This document shows positions 45,258-56,420 of a DNA stretch of 64,000 nucleotides, piece by piece. The stretch is taken from the NCBI RefSeq assembly GCF_949987515.2, contig NC_082699.1, positions 75,426,281-75,490,280 on the forward strand, written 5' to 3'. Position numbers and translations under genes: made by a program. This DNA is from Delphinus delphis (lineage: Eukaryota > Chordata > Mammalia > Artiodactyla > Delphinidae). The notes beneath the pieces were generated by a model that saw only the letters and a list, made by a program, of their open reading frames with translations, did no database searches and was not told the DNA's origin. Numbering within the stretch: the first letter of the stretch is position 1; every line of letters starts with the position of its first letter.

Positions 45258-45385
45258 TCCGTATTAGGCAGGGTTCTTCAGAGACACAGAACCAAGGAGA
45301 TGAGTGAACCAGATCTGCAGGATGGGCTCGCAGGCTGGAGACCCAGGGAAGAGCCAATATTGCGGTTCAATTAGATACCACTTTC
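45258..45385 (+). repeat. Fragment of a common interspersed repeat
   Basis: TATTAGGCAGGGTTCTTCAG, then AGACACAGAACCAAGGAG and CTGGAGACCCAGGGAAGAGCC recur widely in mammals. The family was not named with certainty. Confidence 0.4.
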
Positions 45386-45489
45386 CATCTAAATCAGTCT
45401 TAATTATTGACCAAATAAGAAGCCAAGTTGTCTGCATGTATCAGGTTGTCAGACTCTGTCACTGTGCCCATAATTAGCCTGCTTCCATA
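45386..45489. other. Unassigned spacer
   Basis: Nothing was recognised. Confidence 0.35.
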
Positions 45490-46015
45490 TTCATATATCT
45501 TATCTTGCCCTGAAACTGTTACCAAACAAGACTTGGGCCCACTCCCCTGTGCGGTAAAGCCAAACTACTGACAGCTGGTTGTGGTGAAGGAATGTGCAGC
45601 ACTTATTGCAGACACCAAGCAAGGAGTCCAGGGCAGCTAGTGCTCAAAACACCTGAAGTCCCTGACAGGTTTCAGCCAACCGTTTTTAAAGGCAAGCTGA
45701 GGGAGGGGCATCCCAGGGTATGTGATCATCTCATGCACAATTCTTTGATTGGTTGATGGTGAGGTAACAGAGTGATGTCACAGAGATTAACATTATCTAT
45801 CCTTAGGCTCCAGGAGGCCTGGGGGCTGTGTGCTCGTGGTCATCAAGTAGTTAACATCTTCCTTTTGGTGGGGGGTTTTCACATGTGTAAAACAACCCAG
45901 GAAATGTGCATCAGAGGCTATTATCCAGGTACTTCTGAGAGGAGCTAGAGCAGAGAATATGGGGGAGAGGTCTATCCTGGGAAGGTCCCATAAGGTCCTA
46001 CTTGGCTACAAAACG
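45490..46015 (-). mobile_element. Possible solo LTR of a cetartiodactyl endogenous retrovirus
   Basis: ACAAGACTTGGGCCCACTCC, GGAGTCCAGGGCAGCTAGTG, GGGGCATCCCAGGGTATGTG, TCTTTGATTGGTTGATGG and CCTTAGGCTCCAGGAGGCC look like an LTR (U3/R-like text) seen in even-toed ungulates. No gag/pol/env text or paired LTR is present. The orientation and both ends are uncertain. Confidence 0.35.
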
Positions 46016-46466
46016 ATATGGAAAAACCAGCCAAATTCTGTGACAGGCTTTTTTTGGTGTGCCATTATATCAGAAAGAAGAAAAGCAGAATGCCTATTTT
46101 CCTTGTTTTTGCTGGAGAATCACTAAGAAAAATAGCTCCATCAAATGTCCAGTCCCACTATAGCAGAAAAAAATTCAGATTTTTAATGAAAAAGATAATC
46201 TGAGTGACCTGATGAAAATCCACCTGACTGTCTCATTTTAGGTCAGAGTTTTGTAAACTTCATTAGCTTTTTTAATCTGAAACTGTTCTTGTGCCCTGAG
46301 CACCCTCACTTTTTTGAGACAATCAAACTTTCTGGATGCCAGGAAAAAAGGGGTGGACATAATAAGCCTGAAGGGTTGGATTGTGAGGAAAGAGGACCAT
46401 GCATCAATCAGATGGAGCCCTTGGCCAGCAAATTATTTGTATCAGCAAATGAGAATACTATTCAGG
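46016..46466. other. Unassigned DNA
   Basis: Nothing was recognised. A 61-codon ORF at 46018-46203 has no product. Confidence 0.35.
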
Positions 46467-46674
46467 GCTTCCCTGGTGGCGCAGTGGTTGAGAGTCCGCC
46501 TGCCGATGCAGGGGACGCGGGTTCATGCCCCGGTCCAGGAAGATCCCACATGCCGTGGAGCGGCTAGGCCCGTGAGCCATGGCCGCTGAGCCTGCACGTC
46601 CGAAGCCTGTGCTCCGCAACAGGAGAGGCCACAACAGTGAGAGGCCCACGTACCACAAAAAAAAAAAAAAAAAA
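46467..46674 (+). mobile_element. CHR SINE, short cetacean form
   Basis: A and B boxes are readable; the core reads GGAGCGGCTAGGCCCGTGAG (one change), with an A-tail of about 18. The target duplication ACTATTCAGG is at 46457-46466 and 46675-46684. Slightly more diverged than the copy at 40888. Confidence 0.95.
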
Positions 46675-46684
46675 ACTATTCAGG

Positions 46685-47050
46685 ATCCAATAAATGTAGC
46701 TCATAAATGTTTAACCCACAAAAAAGAAAACAAATTTGATTTGAATTGGGAAGGAATTCTTTTGCCAAGCATAGCAGTCTCTAGACACTCGCAGATTAAT
46801 TCGTAGTTAGCAAGTTTGAAATTTCATAAATTCCCCATGCAATTTATAAAGCATTTTTAATATAATGATATAAACACTCCTTCACATCTCTATTTACCAA
46901 ATCCCTTGACAAGAAAACCTACTTTCCAGTGCAAACTACCTCTCTGAGTAGGGATATGCCTTTAGATAAGGCACAAACTCTCTGGGCCTCAGCTGTCAGA
47001 TTGGTTCAATCTTTATGTTTGAATATGTGGAAACCTTTAAATAAATTGTA
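46685..47050. other. Mostly unassigned, MIR-like near 46940-47045
   Basis: ACCTCTCTGAGTAGGGATATG, GATAAGGCACAAACTCTCTGG, GCCTCAGCTGTCAGATTGG and GGAAACCTTTAAATAAATTG are in MIR order but diverged. Confidence 0.4.
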
Positions 47051-47370
47051 GAGCAGGGATTGGCAAACTTTTTCTGTTAAGGCCAGATAACAAATAATTT
47101 CGATTTTGCAGGCCATACAATATCTACCACAATTACTTGTTGGCTTCACCACGTAGCAAGAAAGTAGTGATAGATACTATGTAAACAAATGAGCATGGCT
47201 GTGTTCAATAAGACTTTATGGACACTGAAATTTGAATTTTGTATAATTTTCACCTATCACAAAAAATTGCTCTTCTTTTGATTTTTAAAAATCATTTAAA
47301 TGTGTAAGAAGCATTCTTACTTTTGAGGGCCACACAGAAATAGGTGGTAGTCCATAGTTGGCTGTCTTCT
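47051..47370 (+). repeat. hAT-like MER DNA-transposon fossil
   Basis: GGGATTGGCAAACTTTTTCTG opens it. GGCCAGATAACAAATAATTTC, GATTTTGCAGGCCATAC, ACAAATGAGCATGGCTGTG, TTCAATAAGACTTTATGG and GGGCCACACAGAAATAGGTGG continue. Same family as 14043-14235, here in sense orientation. Confidence 0.6.
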
Positions 47371-48096
47371 GCTGTAAAGGGATACATTTGTAAAAGGACC
47401 TTAAACTTAGAAGTACGTAAAAAATATAACAAAATTGCACGCAAAAATAGGAATAGAGACCAGTGGAACAGGGGTAAAAAGCCCATAAATAAACCCACCC
47501 ACCTACGGTCAATTAATCTACAACAAAGGAGGCAAGACTACAAAATTGTGGAAAGACAGTCTCTTCAACAAATGGTGCTGGGAAAACTGGACAGTTACAT
47601 GTAAAAAAATGAAATGAGAGCATTCTTTAACACCATACACAAAAATAAGCTCAAAATGGCTTAAAGACCAAAATGTGAGACCGGACACTGTAAAACTCCT
47701 AGAGGAAAACATAGAGCATTCTCTGACATAAATCACAGCAATATCTTTTTCGATCCATCTCCCATAATAATGGAAATAAGAACAAAAATAAACAAGTGGG
47801 ATCTAATTAAACTCAAAAGCTTTTGCACAGCAAAGGAAACCATAAACAAATGAAAAGACAACCCACTGATTGGGAAAAATATTTGCAAATGATGTGACTG
47901 ACAAGGGATTAGTCTCCAAAATTTACAAACAGCTCATGAGGCTTAATATCATCCAAACAAACAACCCAATAAAAAAATGGGCAGAAGACCTAAATAGACA
48001 TTTCTCCAAAGAAGACATAAAAATGGCCAAGTGGCACATGAAAAGATGTTCATCATCACTAATTATTAGAGAAATGCAAATCAAAACTACAATGAG

Positions 48097-48409
48097 GGGC
48101 TTCCCTGGTGGCACAGTGGTTGAGAATCTGCCTGCTAATGCAGGGGACACTGGTTCGAGCCCTGGTCTGGGAAGATCCCACATGCTGTGGAGCAACTAGG
48201 CCCGTGAGCCACAACTACTGAGCCTGCGCGTCTGAAGCCTGTGCTCCGCAACAAGAGAGGCTGTGATAGTGAAGAGGCCCGCGCACTGCTATGAAGAGTG
48301 GCCCCCGCTCTCCGCAACTAGAGAAAGCCCTCGCACAGAAACGAAGACCCAACACAGCCAAAAATATATATATAAATAAATAAATAAAAGATTACTATTA
48401 ATTAAAAAA
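48097..48409 (+). mobile_element. CHR SINE, long form, nested in L1
   Basis: Opens GGGCTTCCCTGGTGGCACAG; B box GGTTCGAGCC; 3' part CGAAGACCCAACACAGCC, then a TATATAAATAAATAAA tail. The target duplication AAAACTACAATGAG is perfect (48083-48096 and 48410-48423), splitting the L1 ORF2 text. More diverged than the short forms. Confidence 0.93.
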
Positions 48410-48466
48410 AAAACTACAATGAGATATCACCAGTCAAAATGACTATCATCAAAAAATCCACAAACA

Positions 48467-48669
48467 GGACTTCCTGGTGGCGCAGTGGTTGAGAGTCCGC
48501 CCGCCGATGCAGGGGACACAGGTTCGTGCCCCAGTCCGGGAAGATCCCACATGCCGCGGAGCGACTGGGCCCGTGAGCCATGGCCGCTGAGCCTGTGCGT
48601 CCGGAGCCTGTGCTCTGCAACGGGAGAGGCCACAACAGTGAGAGGCCCGTGTACCACAAAAACAAAAAC
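48467..48669 (+). mobile_element. CHR SINE, short form, nested in L1
   Basis: Opens GGACTTCCTGGTGGCGCAG (C missing in the first block), B box GGTTCGTGCC, core GGAGCGACTGGGCCCGTGAG, tail AAAACAAAAACA. The target duplication AAAAAATCCACAAACA is perfect (48451-48466 and 48670-48685). It lies only 57 bp downstream of the other SINE, in the same L1. Confidence 0.93.
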
Positions 48670-49271
48670 AAAAAATCCACAAACAACAAATGCTGGAGAG
48701 GGTGTGGAGAGAGGGAACCCTCCTACACTGTTGGTGGGAATGTAAATTGGTGCAGCCCCTAGGGAGAAAAGTATGGAAGTTCCTTAAAAAACTAAAGAGA
48801 GAGCTACCATATGTCCCTACAATCCTACTCCTGGCCATATATCCAGAGAAAAACATGGTCTGAAAGGATACATGCACCCCAATGTTCATTGAAGCACTGT
48901 TTACAATAGCCAAGACATGGAAGCAACCTAAATGTCCATCAACAGAGGAATGGATAAAGATGTGGTACACATATACAATGGAATATTACTCAGCCATTAA
49001 AAAGAATGAAATAATGCCATTTGCAGCAACATGGATGGACCTAGAAATTGTCACACTGAGTGAAATAAGTCAGACAGAGAAAGGGAAATATTGTATGATA
49101 TCTCTCATATACAGAATCTAAAAGAAATGATACAAATGAACTTAATTACGAAACAAGACTCACAGACTTAGAGAATGAACTTACGGTTACCGGGGAGAAT
49201 GGTGGGGGGAAGGGATAGTTAGGGAGTTTGGGATCGAGGTGTACACACTGCTATATTTAAAATGGATAACC

Positions 49272-49472
49272 TGAGACTTCCCTGGCTGTCCAGTGGTTAA
49301 GACTTCGCCTTCCAATGCAGGGGGTGCAAGTTCAATCCCTGCTTGGGGAGCTAAGATCCCGCATGTCTCGCGGCCAAAAACCAAAACATAAAACAGAAGC
49401 AGTATTGTAACAAATTCAATAAAGACTTTAAAAATGGTCCACATCCAAAAAAATCTTTAAAAAAAATAAAAT
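49272..49472 (+). mobile_element. Older tRNA SINE (CHR-2-like), nested in L1
   Basis: TGAGACTTCCCTGGCTGTCC, AAGACTTCGCCTTCCAATGC, CAAGTTCAATCCCTGC (B-box zone), then AATTCAATAAAGACTTTAAA and GGTCCACATCCAAAAAAATC give the CHR-2-type body and tail. The target duplication AAAATGGATAACC versus AAGATGGATAACC (49259-49271 and 49473-49485) is 12 of 13 identical. Confidence 0.88.
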
Positions 49473-49668
49473 AAGATGGATAACCAACAAGGACCTACTG
49501 TATAGCACAGGGAACTCTGCTCAATGTTACGTGGCAGCCTGGATGGGAGGGGAGTCTGGGGGAGAATGGATACATGGATATGTATGGCTGAGCTGCTTTG
49601 CTGTGCGCCTGAAACTATCACAACATTGTTAATCGGCTATACTCCAATATAAAATAAAAAGTTAAAAA

Positions 49669-50239
49669 AATAAAATTTCAATGAAAATTAAAAACACTAT
49701 AAGGTGATTTTTTCATGATACCAAGTAAAAATGGTTATGTCTGGTCTAGTCTGTTTATAGCTGAACCAATTTAAAAACATTAATTGACAAATATACTGAT
49801 AAGTGCCACTCTAAAAATATGACATTTCATCTGGATGCAAAATTACTCTATTTTCATCAGGAAGGCAGCTGTGGGAATAAACCTTAAAAACATCTTTTTT
49901 AACTAAAAAATATGTTTTTTTAAAAAAATCTTTAGGGCAAGGAATAGTCATAGCTTTTTATAGATTTCCCATCAGGAAGTAAGCATAATGATTTCCATGT
50001 CAGTCTTTATTGCTAATTCTCTTCTGATATGAAGTTTGTGCAAACTATGTAATTTAAGAGTAGATGTAAAATTAGTTAATGAATCTCTACCAAGGTGAGC
50101 TGTATCTTTACAATTTTTCTGCTATGAAAGGTACTTAGTGGTACTCAGAGAAAAGCTTTTGTTTTTAAATATTAGGAGGAACAAACTCTAAATTTAGTGA
50201 TTAAAAAAAAAAACAAACCATGAATCTCAGATAACTCAA
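49669..50239. other. Unassigned AT-rich DNA
   Basis: T- and A-runs (for example 49910-49930); no family or exon was recognised. Confidence 0.4.
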
Positions 50240-50370
50240 ATTTAATTTACATTTACTGAGTACTTACTCTTAGCTGGATAGTATAATTGTCTAACTAAAA
50301 TTGTGTTTAATATACAAAGCATCCTCTGTAGCAGGTTCTAAAGTTTCCATTTGAGAGATGAGGAATAACC
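50240..50370 (-). repeat. MIR-like fragment, antisense
   Basis: TTACATTTACTGAGTACTTAC and TCCATTTGAGAGATGAGGAATAA resemble reverse-complement MIR; the centre is unclear. Confidence 0.4.
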
Positions 50371-50494
50371 CTAGAAAATTTCATTCACTTGTCATTCACT
50401 CCACAGTTCTCCCCACAACGTGGAGTAAATATATACAAAAATATTTATCAAAGGAGAGGTGTTCAATGCAAAATGAAGGGGAGCAAGCACAATT

Positions 50495-50780
50495 TGTGGG
50501 TACCTACTGTGTGCAAGGTGTGATGGGATGTACCATGCATCTTCGCTCACCAATCTATCCACTTACTCCTGGAGAATCTGTCAGTGTCACTTGTTCTGAC
50601 CCTCACAAAGTAAGCACACGTTATCTCAAACTTCCAACAGCCTTGCAAACGAGGGGTTATTACTCCTGTTTAAGAAGTTAGAAAACTGAGACGTGAATTC
50701 AAGAGCTCAAAGTCACAGTAGGAGAAGGTGTTTTTACGAAGATTTGAACTTGCGTGTATTTGGCTTAAAAGGACCCGCTC
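50495..50780 (-). repeat. MIR, antisense
   Basis: TGGGTACCTACTGTGTGCAAG, CACGTTATCTCAAACTTCC, CTCCTGTTTAAGAAGTTAG, AAAACTGAGACGTGAATTC, AAGAGCTCAAAGTCACAG and AGATTTGAACTTGCGTG are in reverse-complement MIR order. Confidence 0.6.
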
Positions 50781-51654
50781 ATTTCACACCACACTGCCAT
50801 AGAATTGACACACGCCCTTCACTGAGCTACCTCTCCACACTGTTACTCTGTATGTATTTTCACTATGACAATGTTAAGAGAGAAAGAATTCCACCAAACC
50901 TAGAAGGCACCCCGTCTTCTGATAATTTTGCAAAGACTTTGCTTTGTTTCATAAGTGTGTCTACAGTGGAGATGGCTATGGATGTTTGAAATGAGTTGGA
51001 AGTAGGTTTTTATTTGTTTGAAATTATTTCACCAGCCTTCCCTGACATTCGCTGTTAATTATTCACTGGGAAAAGAAAAAATGTGTCAACACCACATTTG
51101 TCACTTGTTATTTAGAGGCTCAGGTTGACGGATTTTGGCAGAACCCTTGAAAGATGTATCTGACGTGGCGGCTTTTCGTCTTATTTATTTTGTATTCTCA
51201 AGACTGTAAAATTAAATCAAATTTGCAGCTAGTGAAGCCATGAAATAGCTACTCCCAACAAAGACAAATATTTTGGACATGGCTAGCAGTCCTGCAACCT
51301 GACTGACAAAGTAAGGGGTCCTGATTTGTCCTCTCTCCTGCGCAGTCGGGACAGAAGTCAGCCAGGGGGAGTGAAATTGGGCCATTTCAGGCCTGAAGGG
51401 AGTCAGAGGATAAATGTAGTCATTGAGTGTTTCTTTACCATCCCGCCCCCCGCCCCCAAATGACCGTAAGGACACTTCTTACATCTATTCATCTTCTAAG
51501 GGATAGGGTACCCACACAATTAAAAAAATTATAAAACCACAAACATAACATCATAAGCTCTGTTGTGTCCAGTGGCTCCTCTGCTTTGCTGAACTTGACT
51601 TTTCCTTGCTTATTGCATTTCCAACGTTCTGCCTTGACTCAAGCTACTCGGTTC
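50781..51654. other. Unassigned DNA
   Basis: No exon or family was recognised. A C-rich CCCGCCCCCCGCCCCC run lies at about 51443-51458. Confidence 0.4.
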
Positions 51655-51785
51655 TATGAGAAGCAGCCATTGGAATCGTACTGTTTGCACTTCCAGAAGA
51701 CCTGAGTTCAAACGCTGGTCCCACCCTTACAGACCGAATTCACTCGGTCTGCTCGCTTAACTTCATATTCTCATTTCTTTTATTT
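51655..51785 (+). repeat. MIR fragment
   Basis: GCAGCCATTGGAATCGTACTG, CCAGAAGACCTGAGTTCAAAC, GCTGGTCCCACCC, GGTCTGCTCGCTTAACTTC and ATTCTCATTTC match the MIR head and core. Confidence 0.55.
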
Positions 51786-51829
51786 TTGATTAAAAAATGG
51801 ATGCTTAATCAATTATCCTTCTGCTCCAC

Positions 51830-52570
51830 ATGACTTATGGTTTCCTGTCTCACTCAAAAGGCAACTCAAAGTCCCTAAATTCATGGGCTTCCCTGGTGGC
51901 GCAGTGGTTAAGAATCTGCCTGCCAATGCCGGGGACACGGGTTCGAGTCCTGGTCTGGGAAGATCCCACATGCCGCGGAGCAACTAAGCCCGTGCACCAC
52001 AACTACTGAGCCTGTGCTCTAGAGCCTGCGAGCCACAACTACTGAGCCCCTGTGCCACAACTACTGAAGCCCGTGTGCCTAGAGCCCATGCTTCGCAGTA
52101 AGAGAAGCCACCGCAGTGAGAAGCCTGCGCACCGCAACAAATTGCCGCAACTAGAGAAAGCCCGTGTGCAGCAACGAAGACCCAACGCAGCCAAAAATAA
52201 TAAATAAATAAATTTATAAAAAAAAAAGTCCCTAAATTCTTGTATACTCTGTTGTTTGGTTATTATTGGACCTCCTCCTTTACCGCTCCAGCCTCGTTTT
52301 CTCAGCTCTGGTAGCACTGCCCTTCCTACTCCTCCTGAAGCATCTAGCAACCCTGCACCTTAAGGCCCTTGCTTCTGATCCTGGAGGATCTGCCTGGAGT
52401 TCTCTCTCCTCCGAAGTTCACATAGTCTCCTCCATCACTTCAACGAGGTGTCAGGTCAAACATCACCTTGTCAGAGAGGACCTCTTTATCCCTCCCATCC
52501 AAAATGTCCCATCCCCCAACCTAACAGTCGCTGACATCTTTACCTGAAAATATAAAATTTCATGCCTGCA
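51830..52570 (+). repeat. L2, split by a CHR SINE
   Basis: CATGACTTATGGTTTCCTG and CTCACTCAAAAGGCAACTC lie before the SINE. GGACCTCCTCCTTTACC, GCTCCAGCCTCGTTTTC, AAGTTCACATAGTCTCC, GAGGTGTCAGGTCAAACATC and GTCAGAGAGGACCTCTTTATC follow it in the L2 sense order. The SINE sits between, with TSDs. The 93-codon ORF at 52266-52547 belongs to the decayed L2. Confidence 0.65.
51883..52224 (+). mobile_element. CHR SINE, long form, nested in L2
   Basis: Opens ATGGGCTTCCCTGGTGGCG; B box GGTTCGAGTCC. An expanded middle repeats GAGCCACAACTACTGAGC-type units (about 51997-52070), then CCGCAACTAGAGAAAGCCC, ACGAAGACCCAACGCAGCC and a AAATAAATAAATTTATAAA tail. The target duplication AAAGTCCCTAAATTC is perfect (51868-51882 and 52225-52239). 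It is longer than its sisters because of the repeated middle units. Confidence 0.94.
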
Positions 52571-53274
52571 AAGACCATTCAGAGAGCAGATTCCAGGGAA
52601 GCAGATGTTCTGAATGGTTCTCACTTTTGCTTTTCCTTCTTGTTAGCACAGGAAAAAGAATTCTGCGCCACCTGGTCTGTGTTGGAGAGTGGATGGGGTC
52701 AGAGTCATTTAAATGTCCTGAGGTTGGACATGGTTTCTGTCTTCTCCCAATTACATGCTGAAGTGTCAGGGTCTACAATAGCGGGAGGAGGACTCTCTAC
52801 CCCTCCCTGGCCTCTGCTCCCCTTCCTTTTTTTCAGTCACCTGACCCTCCATATGGCACATTTTTAATGTTAGATGAGTAGAATAGGATTAGAGGAGTGA
52901 ATGCTTTCCCAGACTTGGTGTTCTGGTCCAGATTACCAAATTTTGCCCGGGGATTATGTGAATAAAGCCAGGAAGCAGCTATTTATTACACCTTTTCTTT
53001 TCTCTTGTGGTTTATATGTGCATCTGTTTTTAAACCCTCTGGGGAAGAGTAAGTGATTGGCAGAGATAGATTTTGGCATCCTTGGGCTCCCTGGCGATAA
53101 AACCGTCTTAATGACATCAAAGATCTCTTCCTGACTTATTTGTATCAAAGATGTTTTGATTACCTAATGGAAAACACTTGTGATTGGATGTAAAGTCATC
53201 CAATAAATAATAGACATGACTCCTCATAGTACAAAAAACGCTTCTAATAATATTACCCAAATAATGCTATCATC
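52571..53274. other. Unassigned DNA
   Basis: Nothing was recognised. A 101-codon ORF (52562-52867) has no identifiable product. Confidence 0.4.
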
Positions 53275-53735
53275 AGTATCTATTCAATGCCTACTCTGTG
53301 TAAGGTGCTGAGGTGATGATGGAGAGCAAGTTAAACAACAAAGATGCCAGTCTGGAGTTTACATTCTAGGAGGGCAAAGGACGAAGCACCAGTAACTAAT
53401 AAACACGTGAATTGAATAGATACAAATTGGGGAAAAGAACTATAAAATAAGCTGTGTCCTGAGGCATGATAATTAGGAGACAGACTTTATATAAATACTT
53501 AATGCCAAGAGTGGAAGGCTATGAAGGCACCTGAAATGCAAAGAGCTGTGAGTGACAGTAGCATTCCAGGGATGAGCACCAGCAAGGGCAAGGTGTGGAT
53601 GAAGTGGACGAGAAGACTGATAGGATTTAAATGGGTCCTCATTCAGGATGGTGCAGCATTGGAACTTTATTATGAGTGCAATGAGAATTTACTAAAGGGT
53701 ATTAAACAGAAGAATGTCATAATCTGATTATAAAG
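53275..53735 (-). repeat. L2, antisense
   Basis: TATTCAATGCCTACTCTGTGTA, AAGGTGCTGAGGTGATGATG, TCTGGAGTTTACATTCTAGG, TGCAAAGAGCTGTGAGTGAC and AGAATGTCATAATCTGATTAT follow antisense L2 over 460 bp. Confidence 0.6.
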
Positions 53736-54227
53736 AGGGAACATTTTAGTAGTAAATTCTAAGTATGAACCTAGAACACAACGAGGAAAAGATTGAGGAA
53801 AGGGGAAAAGGTGGAGGAGATGAGAAACCAAACTCATGAAATCGTCTATATTGTTAATAAAGGATTGTTCATATGGATTTTGGTAATCAGCCTGGAAGCT
53901 ATGGTTGGAGATGACAAGGAAGGTAAGGAAAGACCTCTGATGCGTTCCTACATTTGAGTGTGGATCAGTGGAAGATGAACCCATGAAAGAAAACTTGAAA
54001 GGAGACAATTAGAAAGATTTGAAGAACATGAAGATAGTGTGTTATCCCTAAGGTCAAGGGACAACTTTATTTCCAGAAATAGAAGCACTATATAAATGTT
54101 AAACACTGCAAGTAACCTGTTGTAATTCTCAATAAGAACATATTTTTCTTGGTCCTCCTAGAATGGTATGTTAACTTGGAGAAGAAAACTGGGGTGATAA
54201 GACACACATGAGTTTCCTTTTGGATAA
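53736..54227. other. Unassigned DNA
   Basis: A 112-codon minus-strand ORF (54008 down to 53670) has no recognised product. No repeat was seen beyond the L2. Confidence 0.35.
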
Positions 54228-54330
54228 ACCTGACTGGGACTCTTGATACTTCCATTTACTAGTTATTTCTGGGCAAATCTCCTAATACGGCACTATTTTC
54301 TTCTGTAGACTTATCGAAGGAAATAAAATT
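54228..54330 (+). repeat. MIR fragment
   Basis: CCTGACTGGGACTCTTGATAC, TCCATTTACTAGTTATTTCTG and GGGCAAATCTCCTAATACGG are in MIR order. Confidence 0.5.
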
Positions 54331-55334
54331 TAATAATAAATGGATGGGCCTAATGCACGGTTAAATCTTTTTTGTCCCTTTTCTTAGCAGTTGAATAGAT
54401 TGCCTAGTAAATGACTAGAACTGGCTGGAGAAATATGACAAATCCTAGCACTAATAGGAAAACAAACGTAGCCATACATTTGCTTATTCTTTTAGCAAAA
54501 CACATCTAGGGTAGCTAGTGTACATCATGCCTGTATGGGCCTCTGAAGACAGTACCCTAAATGAAACAAGATTTATATCCCCAGAGTCTCCAAATCTAAA
54601 GAGAGTTTATTGCTCAAGTATTTTTTTTGGTGCGGGGGGTGGAATAAGAGGTTTTACAAATGTAGAGTTGAATGCTTGGGAAGTACTGTGCCCAGGATTC
54701 TATAGACAGTAACTAATGGTGTTGTGTCTGGAACAGCCCTGCTTAGTAGAACCTTTTGTGATGATGAAAACGTTCACGTAAAACATTTCTCTCCGGAGCC
54801 CCTATAATGTGGCGAGTGCAGCTGAGGAACAGAATTTTTCATTTTAGTTAGTTTTAATTAATTTACATTCTATTGTGAACAGTCACCAATGAGTAGTGAC
54901 AGTTGATACTAATACTGCCCAGAACGGGTATAAAACGTAGGTCCCCTACATCGTGATGCCTTTCATGTTTGTCATCTTATCTTGATGGGAAAGGAAGCAA
55001 AAAGCAACATCAGATGAAGAAAGCCGACCGCATCTTTTAGGCATAGAAATCACTCCCAAAGAGTCCCCAGTGCTATACTTGTCAGTGACCATTTCTTTCA
55101 CTGATGTCTTAAATGGAGCATGACACTCTGAGAGCCTTGATCATTCTAGACACTTTGCTTGATAAGCACCTTCTATCATAAATTAATCTGAAGCGGTTTC
55201 TGCTTCCAAAAAGTCATTGCCTTTTATTTCTTCTTTTCCTCCCCTGTCCCACCCCAGCTCCCAGAATTAGGCTGAAATGTTGGCACTCTTTCCCACTTAC
55301 TTGCAATTGTAGACGTGTGAAGAAGCTTTGGATA
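54331..55334. other. Unassigned DNA
   Basis: Nothing was recognised; AT-rich with short ORFs. Confidence 0.4.
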
Positions 55335-55445
55335 AATAGAGCTGAGCTGTGTATTTGGAGCTGGAAGATCTAAGTTCAGATCCTTTATCTGAACAAATCA
55401 ATAAGCCTCAGTAATTTTAACTAGAAAACGGGGACACCTCTCACC
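55335..55445 (+). repeat. MIR fragment
   Basis: GAGCTGTGTATTTGGAGCTG, GAAGATCTAAGTTCAGATCC, AATAAGCCTCAGTAATTTTAAC and TAGAAAACGGGGACACC suit a diverged MIR. Confidence 0.5.
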
Positions 55446-56014
55446 CGAGTCAGCAGTGTTCTGTAATAAGACACACATAACCCCTCGGAAAAGTAAGAGT
55501 TAACCCTTGCCCATGTTGTAATGAAATAAGCGAAACAAGCCCTGAACTAGAAGCCAATTTGCAGAAATTAAAGTTTGTGTCCAAATGAGATGAGCTAATA
55601 AAGTCCATCAACTCACATAATTATAGAGGAAATATTTATAGAAGTAACCAGAATCTCTTTTTCAGCTTTCTCAACTTTCATGGCAATGTCCATTGACCAG
55701 GTGTGGGATGTCAAGCTCAAATGTCAGGAGTTTGCAAATGGAGAAAGGCCGTGTGAAATCAAGCAAGTGCAGCACTGGTATACAACCCTTTCTGCAAAAT
55801 GCAGATTCTCAGTCTCCTCAAACAAACCATTCAGGTTAGGAATGCCAGTTTTAGCAAATGATACTTCCTGTTTTCATAAGACTAGCAAGAGGCATGACTG
55901 TCATAAATTGTGGATTTAATTGCATTAATTTAAATGTTACCTTTTGTTGTAAATTCACCACATATTCCATTAAGAATAGAGACCATATTATCTAGTTCAA
56001 CAATACTATATATA
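55446..56014. other. Unassigned DNA
   Basis: A 79-codon ORF at 55680-55919 has no recognised product. Nothing else was recognised. Confidence 0.4.
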
Positions 56015-56015
56015 T

Positions 56016-56210
56016 AATAGATACCCAACAAGGACCTACTGTATAGCACAGGGAACTGTACTCAGTATTTTGTAATAACCTATAAGGGAAGAGAATCTGA
56101 AAAAAATGCATATATATGTATAAGTGAATCACTGTGCTGTACACCTGAAACTAACATAACATTGTAAATCAACTATACTTCAATTTAAAGAATAAAATAA
56201 GAAGAAAGCA
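56016..56210 (+). mobile_element. L1 3'-end fragment
   Basis: ACCCAACAAGGACCTACTG, TGTATAGCACAGGGAACTG, TGTGCTGTACACCTGAAAC and TGTAAATCAACTATACTTC then an A-rich tail give the L1 3' end. It is bounded on the left by a TATATATAATAGAT run. No exact duplication was seen. Confidence 0.8.
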
Positions 56211-56224
56211 GTAGAATAAGAATT

Positions 56225-56420
56225 TCATAATTTCATTTCTTTATATCAACAAACATTAATTGATCACCTACTAAGTGCTGGATATCAAGTTCTGCAAATA
56301 AAGATTTGTATACTAAATGGTCCATGTCCTTAACGAGCTGCTGGTAGAATAGAGGGAAATGTATATGTAAATAACTGCAATATTATGAGGTTTAAGTGCA
56401 AGGTATCTGGCAGCTCAGAG
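56225..56420 (-). repeat. L2, antisense
   Basis: AACAAACATTAATTGATCACC, TACTAAGTGCTGGATATCAAG and GTGCAAGGTATCTGGCAGC suggest the antisense L2 tail and adjacent part. Confidence 0.5.

Larger units (their letters stand above)
47430..49668 (+). mobile_element. L1 3' half, pierced by three SINEs
   Basis: Sense L1 from the ORF2 C-terminal half (GACCAGTGGAACAGGGG near 47458) through GGCAGAAGACCTAAATAGAC, AACCCTCCTACACTGTTGG and the C-terminus (48882-49121 reads [20 protein letters not shown]) to the tail CTATACTCCAATATAAAATAA. Three SINEs interrupt it at 48097, 48467 and 49272. ORF2 is full of stops and shifts. The 5' edge has no clear duplication, so it may be a truncation or a broken insertion. 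Confidence 0.88.

Noticed and set aside
45490..46015. Complete endogenous retrovirus
   Set aside because: No gag, pol or env text and no paired LTR. At most a solo LTR.
47344..47604. ORF at the left edge of the L1 half
   Set aside because: Crosses the MER/L1 border and includes L1 ORF2 text; not a gene.
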